Positions 8,971 to 18,947 are shown, numbered from the stretch's first letter. The stretch is DNA of 64,000 bases from Geobacter sp. (GCA_009886125.1 VFJK01000027.1:1-64000); one strand, 5' to 3'. Numbers and translations are program-made. The notes: generated from the sequence alone by a model not told the origin.

Positions 8971-10227
8971 TCAGCTGCTGCCAAATTTTTTCAGATCGAA
9001 TACCGGCATAATCCTGCTGAACAGAAGAAACAGGACGTACGGCATACCGGCGACAAAAAGAGCACCGAAAAGTCCCTCCCGGAAGGTCTCCATACTCACC
9101 GGGATTATCGGGATGTGGTACTCCATGAACCCTGCGAAAGAGGCTGAAAACGCCTGCCCCCCGATGACAACGTTCCAGCGCATCATGAATACCCCCAGCA
9201 GTACCAGGAGCGTCCCGGCTACGGCGCGGCGGATGGTCAGCCGGGGCAGAAGGAAAAGGATGAACGGGAGCAGATTCCCGAGACCATACTGCAGGATGAA
9301 TATCTTGACGAAGTCCCGTTCGTAAATGACCCGACGGATTATCTCCCATGATTTTACTGCGGTGTAGCCCCGAAAAATCAGGTCGAGAAGCTCAAGGGTT
9401 ATGGCAAGAACGAGAAAAATAAGTAGATAGCGTGAAGTCTGCGTGACGATTGTCAGTTCGGCATCCTTCATTTCAACGACAGCAGGGGTCCCGAATTTAT
9501 TTTTGATCTTCCAGTTGTTGATGATGATGCGGAGTCTTGAAACCACGATGAATGAAAGAATACAGAGAGCAATTCCGGAGACGATCGCCGAACAGATGAA
9601 GATGACCGGCATCAGGGGGGTCATCCAGAGAGCATTGGCTTTGACCGAACCGAAGATGAAGCCGGCATAGCCGTGAAGAAAACATGCTACCGGGATACCG
9701 GCCGCAGCAAGGAATTTAACGGCTTTTTCGTCACTATGCAGTGCAGCATCACCTACATCCCATGCCCCTAATGTCAGCAGCGTATAGAGCCCGCAGGCCA
9801 GCCTGTCCGCACTCCCGGACCCCTTCTGCTTCAGAGCCAGAGCACGTGCAACGAAATGTCCCCGATAGACGAACCATAACTCAGAGGCAACGATCATGCC
9901 GTAGGTCATGAAAACAATGCCGAAGGCAGCGATTGCAGAGGTGAAATGGGACGTCATTAATACGTGGTGGTTGCGGAGCGGCTGCTGCAGATGGAGCAGC
10001 AGCGGCAACGGTGCACAGGGGAGCAGTGCCAGCGAGAACACCAGAGAGAAACGGGCGATCTCTTTCAGCTGCTTGACACCAAAGACATGGTAGAGTGAGG
10101 AGAGGACGAACGCCCCTGCTACAAGACCGGTCATGAACGGGTACATGACGATCTGTATCGACCAGTAGATATACTCGTTGGGATAGACGAAAAGCTCTTT
10201 GAGGGTCCAGATCTCACCGTGTACCAT
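8971..10227 (-). CDS. NrfD/PsrC-like integral membrane subunit (CbcU-like)
   Basis: Multiple hydrophobic helices; gene order tetraheme cytochrome - FeS protein - NrfD as in Geobacter Cbc complexes. Confidence 0.8.
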   Translation of the reverse strand: MVHGEIWTLKELFVYPNEYIYWSIQIVMYPFMTGLVAGAFVLSSLYHVFGVKQLKEIARFSLVFSLALLPCAPLPLLLHLQQPLRNHHVLMTSHFTSAIAAFGIVFMTYGMIVASELWFVYRGHFVARALALKQKGSGSADRLACGLYTLLTLGAWDVGDAALHSDEKAVKFLAAAGIPVACFLHGYAGFIFGSVKANALWMTPLMPVIFICSAIVSGIALCILSFIVVSRLRIIINNWKIKNKFGTPAVVEMKDAELTIVTQTSRYLLIFLVLAITLELLDLIFRGYTAVKSWEIIRRVIYERDFVKIFILQYGLGNLLPFILFLLPRLTIRRAVAGTLLVLLGVFMMRWNVVIGGQAFSASFAGFMEYHIPIIPVSMETFREGLFGALFVAGMPYVLFLLFSRIMPVFDLKKFGSS

Positions 10228-10229
10228 GG

Positions 10230-11015
10230 CTATTTCACCTCCATCGTCAGTCCGAGATAGAACACCTGCGGGTTGGTGCCGTACTGTTCCTTCAGCACAT
10301 TGACCCGCTCAGTGGTGATGATTTTTGTCACCGGATCTTCCGGATCACGGAGGTTGCCGATCCGTCTGGCTCCAAAGGGGCAGGCATCCACACAGACACT
10401 GTTCATTCCTTTTGCCAGGCGGTGATAGCAGAAGGTGCACTTTTCGGCCACATGGTATAGCGGATGGAAGAAGCGGACACCGTATGGACACCCCATGATG
10501 CAGTAACCGCAACCGATGCACCATTTCCGGTCTACGAGCACGACACCATCAGCTGTCTGGTACGTTGCTCCTACCGGGCAGACCTGGACACAGGGGGGGT
10601 GGTCGCACTGGTTGCAGAGCTTGGGAACAAAGAACGCCTTGGCGATCTCCTCGTCCCTGACGTCAAGCATGCCTGCAAGGTTCTGATCTATTCTGGTAGT
10701 GGTGAACCCGTCCCGGGCGGCATTCGGGGAGTCGATCAGCGTCTCACCGTTTTTTTTGATCACATACCGTTCGACCCAGGTTCTTGAGACCTTGGCATCA
10801 TACGGGACATCGTTTTCGATCTTGCAGGCCTTTACACAGAAGCCGCAGCCGACGCATTTATGGGTATCGACAAGGAACACCCAGCGACGGTCACCTTTCG
10901 AGCTCTTTTCAGCCCGCAGCCTTTTGGGATCAAATAGTTCCAGGGCAGCCAGAGGGAGCGCCACACCGCCGGCAATGAGGAGTGCCTTTCTGCAGAACTG
11001 CCGACGGCTTATCAT
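10230..11015 (-). CDS. 4Fe-4S ferredoxin-type subunit with Tat signal (CbcT-like); ORF extends to 11156 but start is probably MISRRQF at 11015
   Basis: MISRRQFCRKALLIAGG Tat signal; CVGCGFCVKACKIE, CNQCDHPPCVQVCP, CIGCGYCIMGCPYG, CTFCYHRL...CVDACPFGAR. Confidence 0.9.
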   Translation of the reverse strand: MISRRQFCRKALLIAGGVALPLAALELFDPKRLRAEKSSKGDRRWVFLVDTHKCVGCGFCVKACKIENDVPYDAKVSRTWVERYVIKKNGETLIDSPNAARDGFTTTRIDQNLAGMLDVRDEEIAKAFFVPKLCNQCDHPPCVQVCPVGATYQTADGVVLVDRKWCIGCGYCIMGCPYGVRFFHPLYHVAEKCTFCYHRLAKGMNSVCVDACPFGARRIGNLRDPEDPVTKIITTERVNVLKEQYGTNPQVFYLGLTMEVK

Positions 11016-11494
11016 TGCTTCACCTCCTGCATTGGGCGCTTCGGGTTGTGGGGGTAGTGGCACATCATGCACTCTGCCTGAGGGTAGTGGCTTTCCGGAT
11101 TGACCCCTTTCATTGAGCCGCGGAGAGTGCCTTTGTACAGAAGCTTTGCATGACATCGCAGGCAGAGGGACCGGGAGCGATTGATCTCGAGGGCTTTCGG
11201 GTTTTTCGGGTGGTCGTAGTTAGGCCCGTGGCAGTTTTCGCAGCTTATATTCGCGTGAGGTGAGTCCTTTATATCCGCGTATTTGTCCCGGTGGCAGTCG
11301 ATACAGACTTTTTCGGTCCGGTATTTTACCGGTAGCGAAGCCCACTCCAGCTCATTGGATTTGCGATGCCAGCCGTACATATAGCCCCGTTCGTGAACGC
11401 CGAAATCTGCCGGGACAATAAAAAAACGGACAACTACTCCGATAAGTACGAGAGTAATGGCTATGTATAAGGGACGCCAGACATGATTCTTCAT
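11012..11494 (-). CDS. Membrane-anchored tetraheme c-type cytochrome (CbcS-like)
   Basis: CIDCH, CENCH, CLRCH, CMMCH after an N-terminal transmembrane helix. Confidence 0.88.
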   Translation of the reverse strand: MKNHVWRPLYIAITLVLIGVVVRFFIVPADFGVHERGYMYGWHRKSNELEWASLPVKYRTEKVCIDCHRDKYADIKDSPHANISCENCHGPNYDHPKNPKALEINRSRSLCLRCHAKLLYKGTLRGSMKGVNPESHYPQAECMMCHYPHNPKRPMQEVKQ

Positions 11495-11537
11495 AACTGA
11501 AACTCTCCTGTCAGTCGGCAGTGATAGATGGCTGATA

Positions 11538-13112
11538 CTACCATCTGATAACCAGATCTATCATCCGGTCGGCATCATCCGGCAGTTCCGGAAGTTCCTG
11601 AACTGTGCCGACCTTGCCCAGGCGGCCGATGAGCTCTATGAGTCTGTCGACTTCGATCCTGGTATAAAGGATGTCTTTCCCGCTACTGTATGCTCTTCCC
11701 GTGATCCTGCCTCCCAGAGAGGTCACTGAAGCTTCGATCTCCTGAATAGCGGCAATCGGGTCTGAAGTCGCCAGTACAACAGCAATCTCGCCACTGTTGC
11801 GCCTGAGTGGCGGTTTTTTCTGAGACGTTCGGGTCGATGGTGCAGAGTCACCCCACTCTGTTGGCAGTTGCGGTGCGTTTTCAGGGCGCTCCCGTTTTTG
11901 AAGCTGTTCAGGCTTCGAGGAAACTGCAGGCTGTTCAGCTTTAGGGGTTGGCACGATTGCAGCGGGTGCTGCAGCGGGCGGTTTTCCCTGAGGTGATGCT
12001 AGCGGAGAGGGGGCAGTTGTTGAGGTGACCGGTTTTTTGTTTTCACTGGAGCCTGTTCCCCTGAAAGCCCCTTTGAGAAGTGCCGTCAGGTCCATTGAGC
12101 CTGGATCGGATTTTCTGTCAGGCGTGACAGGCCCCCTGCCGACACGTGATGTTTCGATGCCCGGGTTTGAGGTCGAGGTGTTATCACTGTTTGTCAGGAT
12201 ATACGCAGAAAATCCGATAACTGCCAAAAATAACGTCCCGACAGCCACTTGAATAGTCGTGTGGGAAGGCTTCTTAATGACTGTCCGTTTTTTCGGGGTG
12301 GTTTTTATCTTCTGGATGATGGAAGAGGCAAGCCAATGAGGAGGCTCTTCGTCAGGAAGGCTTTTTAAGTGCTCGATCATCCATTCAAGGTCTGCAAGCG
12401 CTTCCCGGCAGATGCCGCAGCTTTTCAGGTGATCCCTGGTGGTCTCCTTTTCCTCATGGTCTGCAGCGTTGTCAAGATACGCTGAGAAGGTGCGCCTGAT
12501 CTCAGGATGCGGTGTGACAGGTTCCTCGGCTTTGTGACCCGGAGTGCCGGCCTGCCTGAAAGTCCCGCCCTTCAGGCAGGCGGTAAGGGCTTCCTCGGCT
12601 TCGAAGAGTCTCGATAGGATGATGTCGGGACGTAACTGAAAAATCTCTTCCATCTTCTCAAGTGAGTATCCCCGTACATAGCGAAGCAGAATGACTTCGG
12701 TCAGTTCGACAGGGAGGTCTTTCAAGCAGAGAGCAAGTTTATTCATCATCCCGGAAAGCTCTGCCGCATCTGTCACGTCGGGGCTCCCGGACACCGGGAG
12801 CAGTTCTGAGAGTGATGACTCTTCTGCTCTGAAGTTGTTAAGGTCCCGGCATTCGTTGAGAGCTATGGCGACAAGCCAGCTTGAAAAACGTGATCTGACC
12901 GTGAGAGAACGGATCTCCTGGAAGGCAGTCAAAAAGGAATTCTCAGCCGCGGCAGCAGCAGATTCGTGGTTTCCGGTAAGGATGAGCGCGAGGTTGAAGA
13001 TTCGTTTCTGGTATTTCCAGGTAAGTGTTTCAAAGGCGGACAGGTCTCCGCGATGCCATGACAATAGCAGCGGAGAGTCTTCGTCAGGGATGAATTGGCG
13101 AAATTTCCTCAT
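11538..13112 (-). CDS. ECF-type sigma factor fused to zinc-finger anti-sigma domain, TM helix and extracytoplasmic domain
   Basis: Sigma-70 region 2/4-like N-terminus (FETLTWKYQKRIFNLALILTGNHESA...LPVELTEVILLRYVRGYSLEKMEEIF), then HLKSCGICREAL (zf-HC2-like), TM VAVGTLFLAVIGFSAYIL, Pro-rich linker, conserved C-terminal domain. Confidence 0.85.
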   Translation of the reverse strand: MRKFRQFIPDEDSPLLLSWHRGDLSAFETLTWKYQKRIFNLALILTGNHESAAAAAENSFLTAFQEIRSLTVRSRFSSWLVAIALNECRDLNNFRAEESSLSELLPVSGSPDVTDAAELSGMMNKLALCLKDLPVELTEVILLRYVRGYSLEKMEEIFQLRPDIILSRLFEAEEALTACLKGGTFRQAGTPGHKAEEPVTPHPEIRRTFSAYLDNAADHEEKETTRDHLKSCGICREALADLEWMIEHLKSLPDEEPPHWLASSIIQKIKTTPKKRTVIKKPSHTTIQVAVGTLFLAVIGFSAYILTNSDNTSTSNPGIETSRVGRGPVTPDRKSDPGSMDLTALLKGAFRGTGSSENKKPVTSTTAPSPLASPQGKPPAAAPAAIVPTPKAEQPAVSSKPEQLQKRERPENAPQLPTEWGDSAPSTRTSQKKPPLRRNSGEIAVVLATSDPIAAIQEIEASVTSLGGRITGRAYSSGKDILYTRIEVDRLIELIGRLGKVGTVQELPELPDDADRMIDLVIRW

Positions 13113-13227
13113 GATCCGTCCAAATGAAAGAGGATTCGAAAAGCTGATGAAACCGGGGAAATTATAGCAGTAAAATACAGAATTAACAGCGGATAATCAT
13201 TAGCAGCAGCGCTTTAAGGAAAGGAAA

Positions 13228-13250
13228 AAGCCCCGAGGATTCGGGGCTTT
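13228..13250. terminator. Bidirectional-looking intrinsic terminator
   Basis: AAAGCCCCGAGGATTCGGGGCTTT hairpin. Confidence 0.8.
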
Positions 13251-13265
13251 CAGGGTGCTGCCGGA

Positions 13266-13436
13266 TTATCTGTTTTTCAATTGAGCGACATCTCTCTTCA
13301 GAACCTCTATCATCTTCTGCTGCTCCTTGATCGCCTCGATCAGGACCGGAATGATTCCAGAATAGTTGACGGCTTTGTCGCCTTTGGAGTCAGTCCTGAC
13401 TACTTCGGGCACCGCAGGATCAATCAACCAGCAACA
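13266..13436 (-). pseudogene. C-terminal remnant of a tail-fibre/endosialidase-chaperone (peptidase S74-like) protein
   Basis: Reverse-strand reading: DPAVPEVVRTDSKGDKAVNYSGIIPVLIEAIKEQQKMIEVLKRDVAQLKNR*; no start or N-terminal part, cut by the antitoxin gene. Confidence 0.65.
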
Positions 13437-13741
13437 TTCACTGGCACAAGATGCACCTCAAGTTTACAGCCTACCGCCTGCGCGTATTTCTTCAGAGTGG
13501 CAATTGTCGGTGAGTGACCGTTACCGGAGAGTGCCGTCTCCAGCCGGGTTATGGACGGCGCTTTTGTTCCCATCTTTGCTGCAACGTCAGCTTGTGTCAG
13601 GCCGTTCTTCTGTCGCGCAAGAAGGAGTTCGCGCAGCAGGTTGAACTCGGTATCAAGTTCATCGTATGCCGCGTTAAATTCAGGATCCTTTTTCCACTCT
13701 TCAACCATCTGTTTATGTGTTTTTACAGGATTCGTCTTCAT
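13424..13741 (-). CDS. XRE-family HigA-like antitoxin
   Basis: GLTQADVAAKMGTKAPSITRLETALSGNGHSPTIATLKKYAQAVG HTH. Confidence 0.87.
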   Translation of the reverse strand: MKTNPVKTHKQMVEEWKKDPEFNAAYDELDTEFNLLRELLLARQKNGLTQADVAAKMGTKAPSITRLETALSGNGHSPTIATLKKYAQAVGCKLEVHLVPVNVAG

Positions 13742-14064
13742 TTCGTCATTACCTCCTTTTGCCGCTGGTGAGCGAGATCAAGTTCACGCTTCGGGGTTTC
13801 ATTCGTCTTTTTTATGAATGAATGCAGAATGATGATTTTGCGCCCAACCTTCATGCAGTAGAACACCCGTGCAATCCCTTCACGCCCTTTTGGACGAAGC
13901 TCAAACAGCCCTCCGCCCATTGCCCGTGAATGTGGCATCCGCAGATCAAGACCAAACTCTTCAAGCAGATTGGTCAGGCGTGCGTATGAAGCTCGAATGC
14001 CTGTTGGTAGCGTGTCAATCTCTAGACGAACATCTTCGCTGTAGTAAGCAATCATCCAAGCCAT
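13738..14064 (-). CDS. RelE/HigB-like (phage Gp49-like) toxin
   Basis: LGLDLRMPHSRAMGGGLFELRPKGREGIARVFYCMKVGRKIIILHSFIKKT-type sequence; overlaps antitoxin by 4 nt. Confidence 0.87.
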   Translation of the reverse strand: MAWMIAYYSEDVRLEIDTLPTGIRASYARLTNLLEEFGLDLRMPHSRAMGGGLFELRPKGREGIARVFYCMKVGRKIIILHSFIKKTNETPKRELDLAHQRQKEVMTK

Positions 14065-14486
14065 GTTTAATTCATAACAAATATGTTATTGCTGGTCAAG
14101 AAAATCTGAGGCGGACGGGCAAGGCGGACGGGTCGATTAGTCGATTAGTTAAATGCGAAAACGCCGTGGAAAGAAACGATGCTACAGGTTGTACAGAGCG
14201 CCGGGTGGATAAACCTGCCTGGGGTGAGGGAATGCTCCTGAAAAATCACATATTGATAGGGAAAGTTTTCAGAACTGTGCAGAGAGTTGGAAGTGCCGCA
14301 GAAGTACAGCAATGTAGTGGCAGAGAGACTCAAATATCTGGCAGATTAAGCTGGAGCAAATCATTAAAACTATTCATTAGCCAGCTTTCAGTATTTTGAG
14401 CAATGGTTGACCGATTGTCACTTGCCTCAACCCTGAAAAAAGGCTAATCTCTGCTTCAGTTGCCTATCGATCAAAGAGGTGTTTTC

Positions 14487-15095
14487 ATGAAAAAACTTGT
14501 CTATTCACTTATTGCCGGGATCTTTTTAATTTCGGCTGCGATCTCTTCTGCAGGGGAGACGGTGCTGTCTAACTACTCCACACCTTCCCTTAAAACCACC
14601 CCCGCTGCTTCTATCGACAAAAAGATAGAGACTGCTGTCACTCGAAACAGTTTTAAAGTCGGCTATGTCGATATTTTGAAGATTGCCGAACAGTCTGATG
14701 CCGGCAAAGTGGCGAAAGCTCATTTTGAGGCAAATGCAGACCGTCACAAGTCACAGATCGAGACAAAACAGAAACTGATCGAAAAACAGAAGGCCACACT
14801 GGAAGCAAAGCTTCCGACCTATTCCCCTGAACAGCGGGCAGCAAAGATAAAGGATTATGAGAAGAAGGTCGATGAACTTCGCAAGATGCTTCAGAAGGCG
14901 GATAAGGAGATGAAGCCGCTGCAGGAGGAGCTTTTTCGTGAGATTCACGCGAAGATCGAGAAGGCTTCACGGAATTTCGGCGAGGCAAACGGTTTTACGG
15001 TGATTCTTCAGAAAGGTGAGCTCCTGTATCTGGGAAGCGGAGTCGATGCACAGGATGTGACAGCAGAGATCATTGCAGAAGTGAACAAAAAATAG
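14487..15095 (+). CDS. OmpH/Skp-family periplasmic chaperone-like protein
   Basis: Signal peptide MKKLVYSLIAGIFLISAAISSA; VGYVDILKIAEQSDAGKVAKAHFEA..., coiled coil, NGFTVILQKGELLYLGSGVDAQDVTAEIIAEVNK. Confidence 0.88.
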   Translation: MKKLVYSLIAGIFLISAAISSAGETVLSNYSTPSLKTTPAASIDKKIETAVTRNSFKVGYVDILKIAEQSDAGKVAKAHFEANADRHKSQIETKQKLIEKQKATLEAKLPTYSPEQRAAKIKDYEKKVDELRKMLQKADKEMKPLQEELFREIHAKIEKASRNFGEANGFTVILQKGELLYLGSGVDAQDVTAEIIAEVNKK

Positions 15096-15101
15096 CGCCT
15101 G

Positions 15102-15785
15102 CTACTGCGTCTGCGTCAAGCTTTCGGAGATGAATTTCTCGATCTCGGTTTGATGTTCCGGCGAGAGATTTATAAACCTGATGCCGCAGTTATTCTTGCT
15201 TTCCGGACTCTTTTCAGCCCTGGCCACTTCTCCTTCAGCAGTTATGTGCGATGAACCGGGAAGATAGAACGAGCAGTTAAGACGGTCTCCGGGATTCAGG
15301 TCTCGGTCGGTTTCTATCAGCATCCCCGTGGCACTCAGATTCTGGGACGTGCAGAAAAAGGTAGAATCATCCTTCGATCCGACGACTTTTGCTCTCAGAA
15401 GAACCCTGTAGCCCTTCCTGATAGAGATCACCAGCAGCTTCTCCACCTGTTCCAGCAGAGCCTTTGCACTGCATGGTTTCTTCAGGAAGACATTTGCCCC
15501 GCACCTGGAAGCGCGCTCGGTTTCCGCTGGTCTGTCATTGCAGATAAGGATGAAAGAGACCGCTCTTGATTCAACCTCTTCCCGTATCCGAACGCAGAGT
15601 ACATCTCCCCCCATCTCAGGCATGTCAAGTTCGGAAACCACCAGATTCACATGCTCTTTGCGGTGGAGCTGCAGTGCCTCAATGGCAGTGGGGGCCAGCA
15701 GTACCTGAAAATCCTTTCTGTCGAGAAGACTCTTCCCTTCCTCGAAAAAATGGCGCGATGAATTTACGAGCAGGATTTTTTTCAT
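15102..15785 (-). CDS. Response regulator receiver plus PilZ domain protein (ORF extends to 15911)
   Basis: MKKILLVNSSRHFFEEGKSLLDRKDFQV...VSELDMPEMGG; PilZ-like RKGYRVLLRAKVVG...NLSATGMLIETDRDL. Confidence 0.82.
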   Translation of the reverse strand: MKKILLVNSSRHFFEEGKSLLDRKDFQVLLAPTAIEALQLHRKEHVNLVVSELDMPEMGGDVLCVRIREEVESRAVSFILICNDRPAETERASRCGANVFLKKPCSAKALLEQVEKLLVISIRKGYRVLLRAKVVGSKDDSTFFCTSQNLSATGMLIETDRDLNPGDRLNCSFYLPGSSHITAEGEVARAEKSPESKNNCGIRFINLSPEHQTEIEKFISESLTQTQ

Positions 15786-15861
15786 GCGGTTTTTATAACT
15801 CCTGGTAGTCAATAAAGTCAAGCAGAGCTCAGATGTATCAGCGGAGCAGCCGTTTTTATCG

Positions 15862-18378
15862 CTATTTGATAGCGTGCGCCGGAGTGGCTGACAGCCTCCA
15901 GATCTCGTCATTATACTCTGCTATGGTCCGGTCAGTAGAAAAGCGTCCGCTGCAGGCACTGTTGAGAATACTCATCCGCACCCATCGGTCCATATCTCTG
16001 TAGGCCTTTGCTGCGCGTTCCTGTGCCGCTACATACGAGGGGAAATCCGCGGCAGTCAGCCAGGGGTCGTCTGGGCTCAGGATCGCATGCAGGATCGGCT
16101 GGAACAGGTCCGGTTCGAACATGTTGAAATGTCCTTTCTGCAGGAGCTGGATGACTCTTTGCAGATTCCTGTCACTCTCGATGACAGCGAGTGGATTGTA
16201 AGCCTTGCGGGTCTCTTCCACCTCTTCAGCGGTCAGACCGAACATGAAAAAGTTTTCGTCACCGACCTCTTCGCGGATCTCGATATTTGCACCGTCAAGC
16301 GTGCCGATCGTGATCGCTCCGTTCATCATGAATTTCATGTTGCCGGTGCCCGATGCCTCCTTGCCGGCGGTCGAGATCTGCTCTGAAAGATCTGTCCCGG
16401 GGCAGATGATCTCCATGGCCGAAACCCGGTAGTTAGGGAGGAAGGCGACTTTCAGCCGGTAACCGATGTCAGGATCGCTGTTCACCACTTTGGCGACATT
16501 GTTTATCAGTTTTATAATCAGTTTCGCCATGAAGTAGCCGGGAGCCGCCTTGCCGCCGATCAGAACGCAGCGGTTTGTCCACTCAGCCGTATCTCCCCGT
16601 TTTATACGGTCGTACAGATGTATGACGTGCAGGATGTTCAGGAGCTGTCGTTTGTATTCGTGGATCCTTTTGACCTGTACATCGAAAAGCGAGTCCGGGC
16701 TGAAGATGACACCGCACTCTTCCAGAACGAGCGCGGCAAGCCGCTCCTTGTTTGCCCGCTTCACACTATGCCAGTGATTGCGAAACTTATGATCGTCAGC
16801 GAGCGGAGCTATCGCCGCGATCTGTTTCAGATCCCTGACCCATTCCTTACCGATGGTCTTTTCAAGAAGATGCCGCAGGTCAGGATTGCACCAGGAGAGC
16901 CAGCGACGGGGGGTTACGCCGTTCGTCTTGTTGTTGAATTTTTTCGGCCAGAGTTCATAAAAGTCCCTGAAAAGGCCTTCGGTAAGGAGTTTCGAATGGA
17001 GAGCCGCAACCCCGTTGACGGAAAAGCTGCCGACTATTGCCAGATATGCCATCCTGACCTGCGGTACGTCGCCCTCCTCGATGATCGACATGTTTTTTTG
17101 CTTCTCGATATCGCCCGGCCAATGTTGTGAGACCTCTGCCAGGAAGCGGGCATTGATCTCGAGGATGATATCGAGAAGCCGCGGCAGAAGACGTCTGAAA
17201 AGCTCCAAAGGCCACTTTTCCAGGGCCTCGGGGAGCAGCGTGTGATTGGTGTATGCCATGGTCCTGCCGGTGATTTCCCAGGCCCTGTTCCACGATAATC
17301 CGTGCTCATCCATGAGAAGCCGCATCAGTTCGGGGACGGCACAGCTCGGGTGCGTGTCGTTGAGCTGAAAGACATTCATTTTGGCAAATCCGGAAAAATC
17401 ACCTTTCTTCACCACCATCCATCGGGCAAGGACATCCTGGATGCTCGCCGAGGCCAGAAAATACTGCTGCTTCAGCCGGAGCTCCTTGCCGTTTTCGCTG
17501 GCATCATTGGGATAGAGGACCATGGTGATGTTTTCAGCGGCATTCTTGGTAGCAACGGATTCCGGATAGCTCCCGGCATTGAATTCGCCGAGATCGAACT
17601 CGTCGGTCGCCGCTGCTTTCCAGAGCCTGAGCGTGTTGACTGTCCCGTTCATGTAGCCGGGGATAGGGATGTCGTACGGGACTGCGAGGACATCGAGAGT
17701 GTCTACCCAATAAACACAGGGCTCTCCCGAGGCGTTATGGAAAAATTCGGTTCTTCCTCCAAAATGGACCTTCTGACTGTATTCAGGTCTCGACACCTCC
17801 CAGGGGCTGCTGCCGCGCAGCCAGTGGTCCGGCTCCTCGACCTGCCGGCCATGTTCGATCTTCTGGCGGAACATCCCGTATTCATACCTGATGCCGTACC
17901 CGGTCACCGGCAGCTGCAGGGTGGCACAACTGTCCAAAAAACAGGCTGCCAGCCTCCCCAGGCCGCCGTTGCCGAGTCCAGCATCCTGCTCTGCTTCGAC
18001 CAGGTCCTCAAGTTCCAGGCCGACAGAGTGGAGGGCGTCGCTGATCTCTTCCGTAATGCCCAGGCTCAGGGCGGCATTGCCGAGAGTCCGCCCCATAAGA
18101 AATTCGAGCGACAGGTAGTAGCCGCGCTTGCAGTCACTCTCTTCGTAAGCGTAACGGGTATTTTTCCAGCGTTCCATCAAGCGGTCGCGCACCGTCAGAG
18201 CCAGTGCAAGATAATGATAGTGGGCAGAGCGGCAGTATTTGTCCCGGCCGAGATTGTGCGTGAAGTAGTGGCGGAATCCCCGGACAAGACCGGCTATATC
18301 CATGGAGAGTGGCGGGGCATTTGTCAGCCCCGGGCTGTATATTTTCTTTTTTTTCTTTGTTGCGGTCATCTCTGGCAA
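15862..18378 (-). CDS. glgP: Glycogen/alpha-glucan phosphorylase
   Basis: Full-length: EQDAGLGNGGLGRLAACFLDS, KTNGVTPRRWL, EASGTGNMKFMMNGAITIGTLDGANIEI. Confidence 0.96.
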   Translation of the reverse strand: MPEMTATKKKKKIYSPGLTNAPPLSMDIAGLVRGFRHYFTHNLGRDKYCRSAHYHYLALALTVRDRLMERWKNTRYAYEESDCKRGYYLSLEFLMGRTLGNAALSLGITEEISDALHSVGLELEDLVEAEQDAGLGNGGLGRLAACFLDSCATLQLPVTGYGIRYEYGMFRQKIEHGRQVEEPDHWLRGSSPWEVSRPEYSQKVHFGGRTEFFHNASGEPCVYWVDTLDVLAVPYDIPIPGYMNGTVNTLRLWKAAATDEFDLGEFNAGSYPESVATKNAAENITMVLYPNDASENGKELRLKQQYFLASASIQDVLARWMVVKKGDFSGFAKMNVFQLNDTHPSCAVPELMRLLMDEHGLSWNRAWEITGRTMAYTNHTLLPEALEKWPLELFRRLLPRLLDIILEINARFLAEVSQHWPGDIEKQKNMSIIEEGDVPQVRMAYLAIVGSFSVNGVAALHSKLLTEGLFRDFYELWPKKFNNKTNGVTPRRWLSWCNPDLRHLLEKTIGKEWVRDLKQIAAIAPLADDHKFRNHWHSVKRANKERLAALVLEECGVIFSPDSLFDVQVKRIHEYKRQLLNILHVIHLYDRIKRGDTAEWTNRCVLIGGKAAPGYFMAKLIIKLINNVAKVVNSDPDIGYRLKVAFLPNYRVSAMEIICPGTDLSEQISTAGKEASGTGNMKFMMNGAITIGTLDGANIEIREEVGDENFFMFGLTAEEVEETRKAYNPLAVIESDRNLQRVIQLLQKGHFNMFEPDLFQPILHAILSPDDPWLTAADFPSYVAAQERAAKAYRDMDRWVRMSILNSACSGRFSTDRTIAEYNDEIWRLSATPAHAIK

Positions 18379-18479
18379 TCCTTCCGTTTATGAGGTTTTC
18401 ATAGTATACCTGTAGCGATTAAACAATTATGTTACATCTTTTTTCCGTTTAGGCAATTTTTACCGCACAAGGAGTTGTA

Positions 18480-18947
18480 ATGACGAACCTTATCACAGCC
18501 GCCGGGCTGATAAAGCTGCAGGATGAATTCGATCACCTCTGGAGAGTGGAGCGCCCAAAGGTGGTACAGGGAGTTTCAGAAGCTGCTGCAGAGGGTGATC
18601 GTTCGGAGAACGCTGAGTATATTTACGGCAAGAAGAGGCTTCGGGAGATCGACCGCAAGTTGAAACACCTTGGAGGCAGGTTGAAAGTCCTGAAAGTTGC
18701 TGCGCCGCCGGCAAACCCGCAATCTGTCTCATTCGGCTGCTGGGTTACCTACGAGGAGGAAGAGGGGAGTGAACGGTGCTATCAACTGGTCGGAGCCGAT
18801 GAGTTTGATGTGTCAATCGGCCGGATAAGCGTGGATTCTCCCGTCGGTCAGGCCCTGCTGCAGAAGAAGATAGATGATGAGGTGACGATCCGCCGTCCTT
18901 CGGGGGAGTTGACAGTAGTGATAACCGGAATCAAGGGTGCGCTTTAG
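18480..18947 (+). CDS. greB: Transcription elongation factor GreB-like
   Basis: GEnd GDRSENAEYIYGKKRLREIDRKLKHLGGRL coiled coil plus FKBP-like C-terminus. Confidence 0.9.
   Translation: MTNLITAAGLIKLQDEFDHLWRVERPKVVQGVSEAAAEGDRSENAEYIYGKKRLREIDRKLKHLGGRLKVLKVAAPPANPQSVSFGCWVTYEEEEGSERCYQLVGADEFDVSIGRISVDSPVGQALLQKKIDDEVTIRRPSGELTVVITGIKGAL

Noticed and set aside
14110-14150. Short direct repeats (GGCGGACGGG x2, TCGATTAG x2)
   Set aside because: Only two copies each; likely local slippage rather than an array.
13869-14399. 176-aa plus-strand ORF
   Set aside because: Mostly antisense to the HigB-like toxin; no family resemblance.
17302-18393. 363-aa plus-strand ORF
   Set aside because: Antisense to the well-supported glgP coding sequence; sequence has no recognisable family and is a codon-bias shadow ORF.
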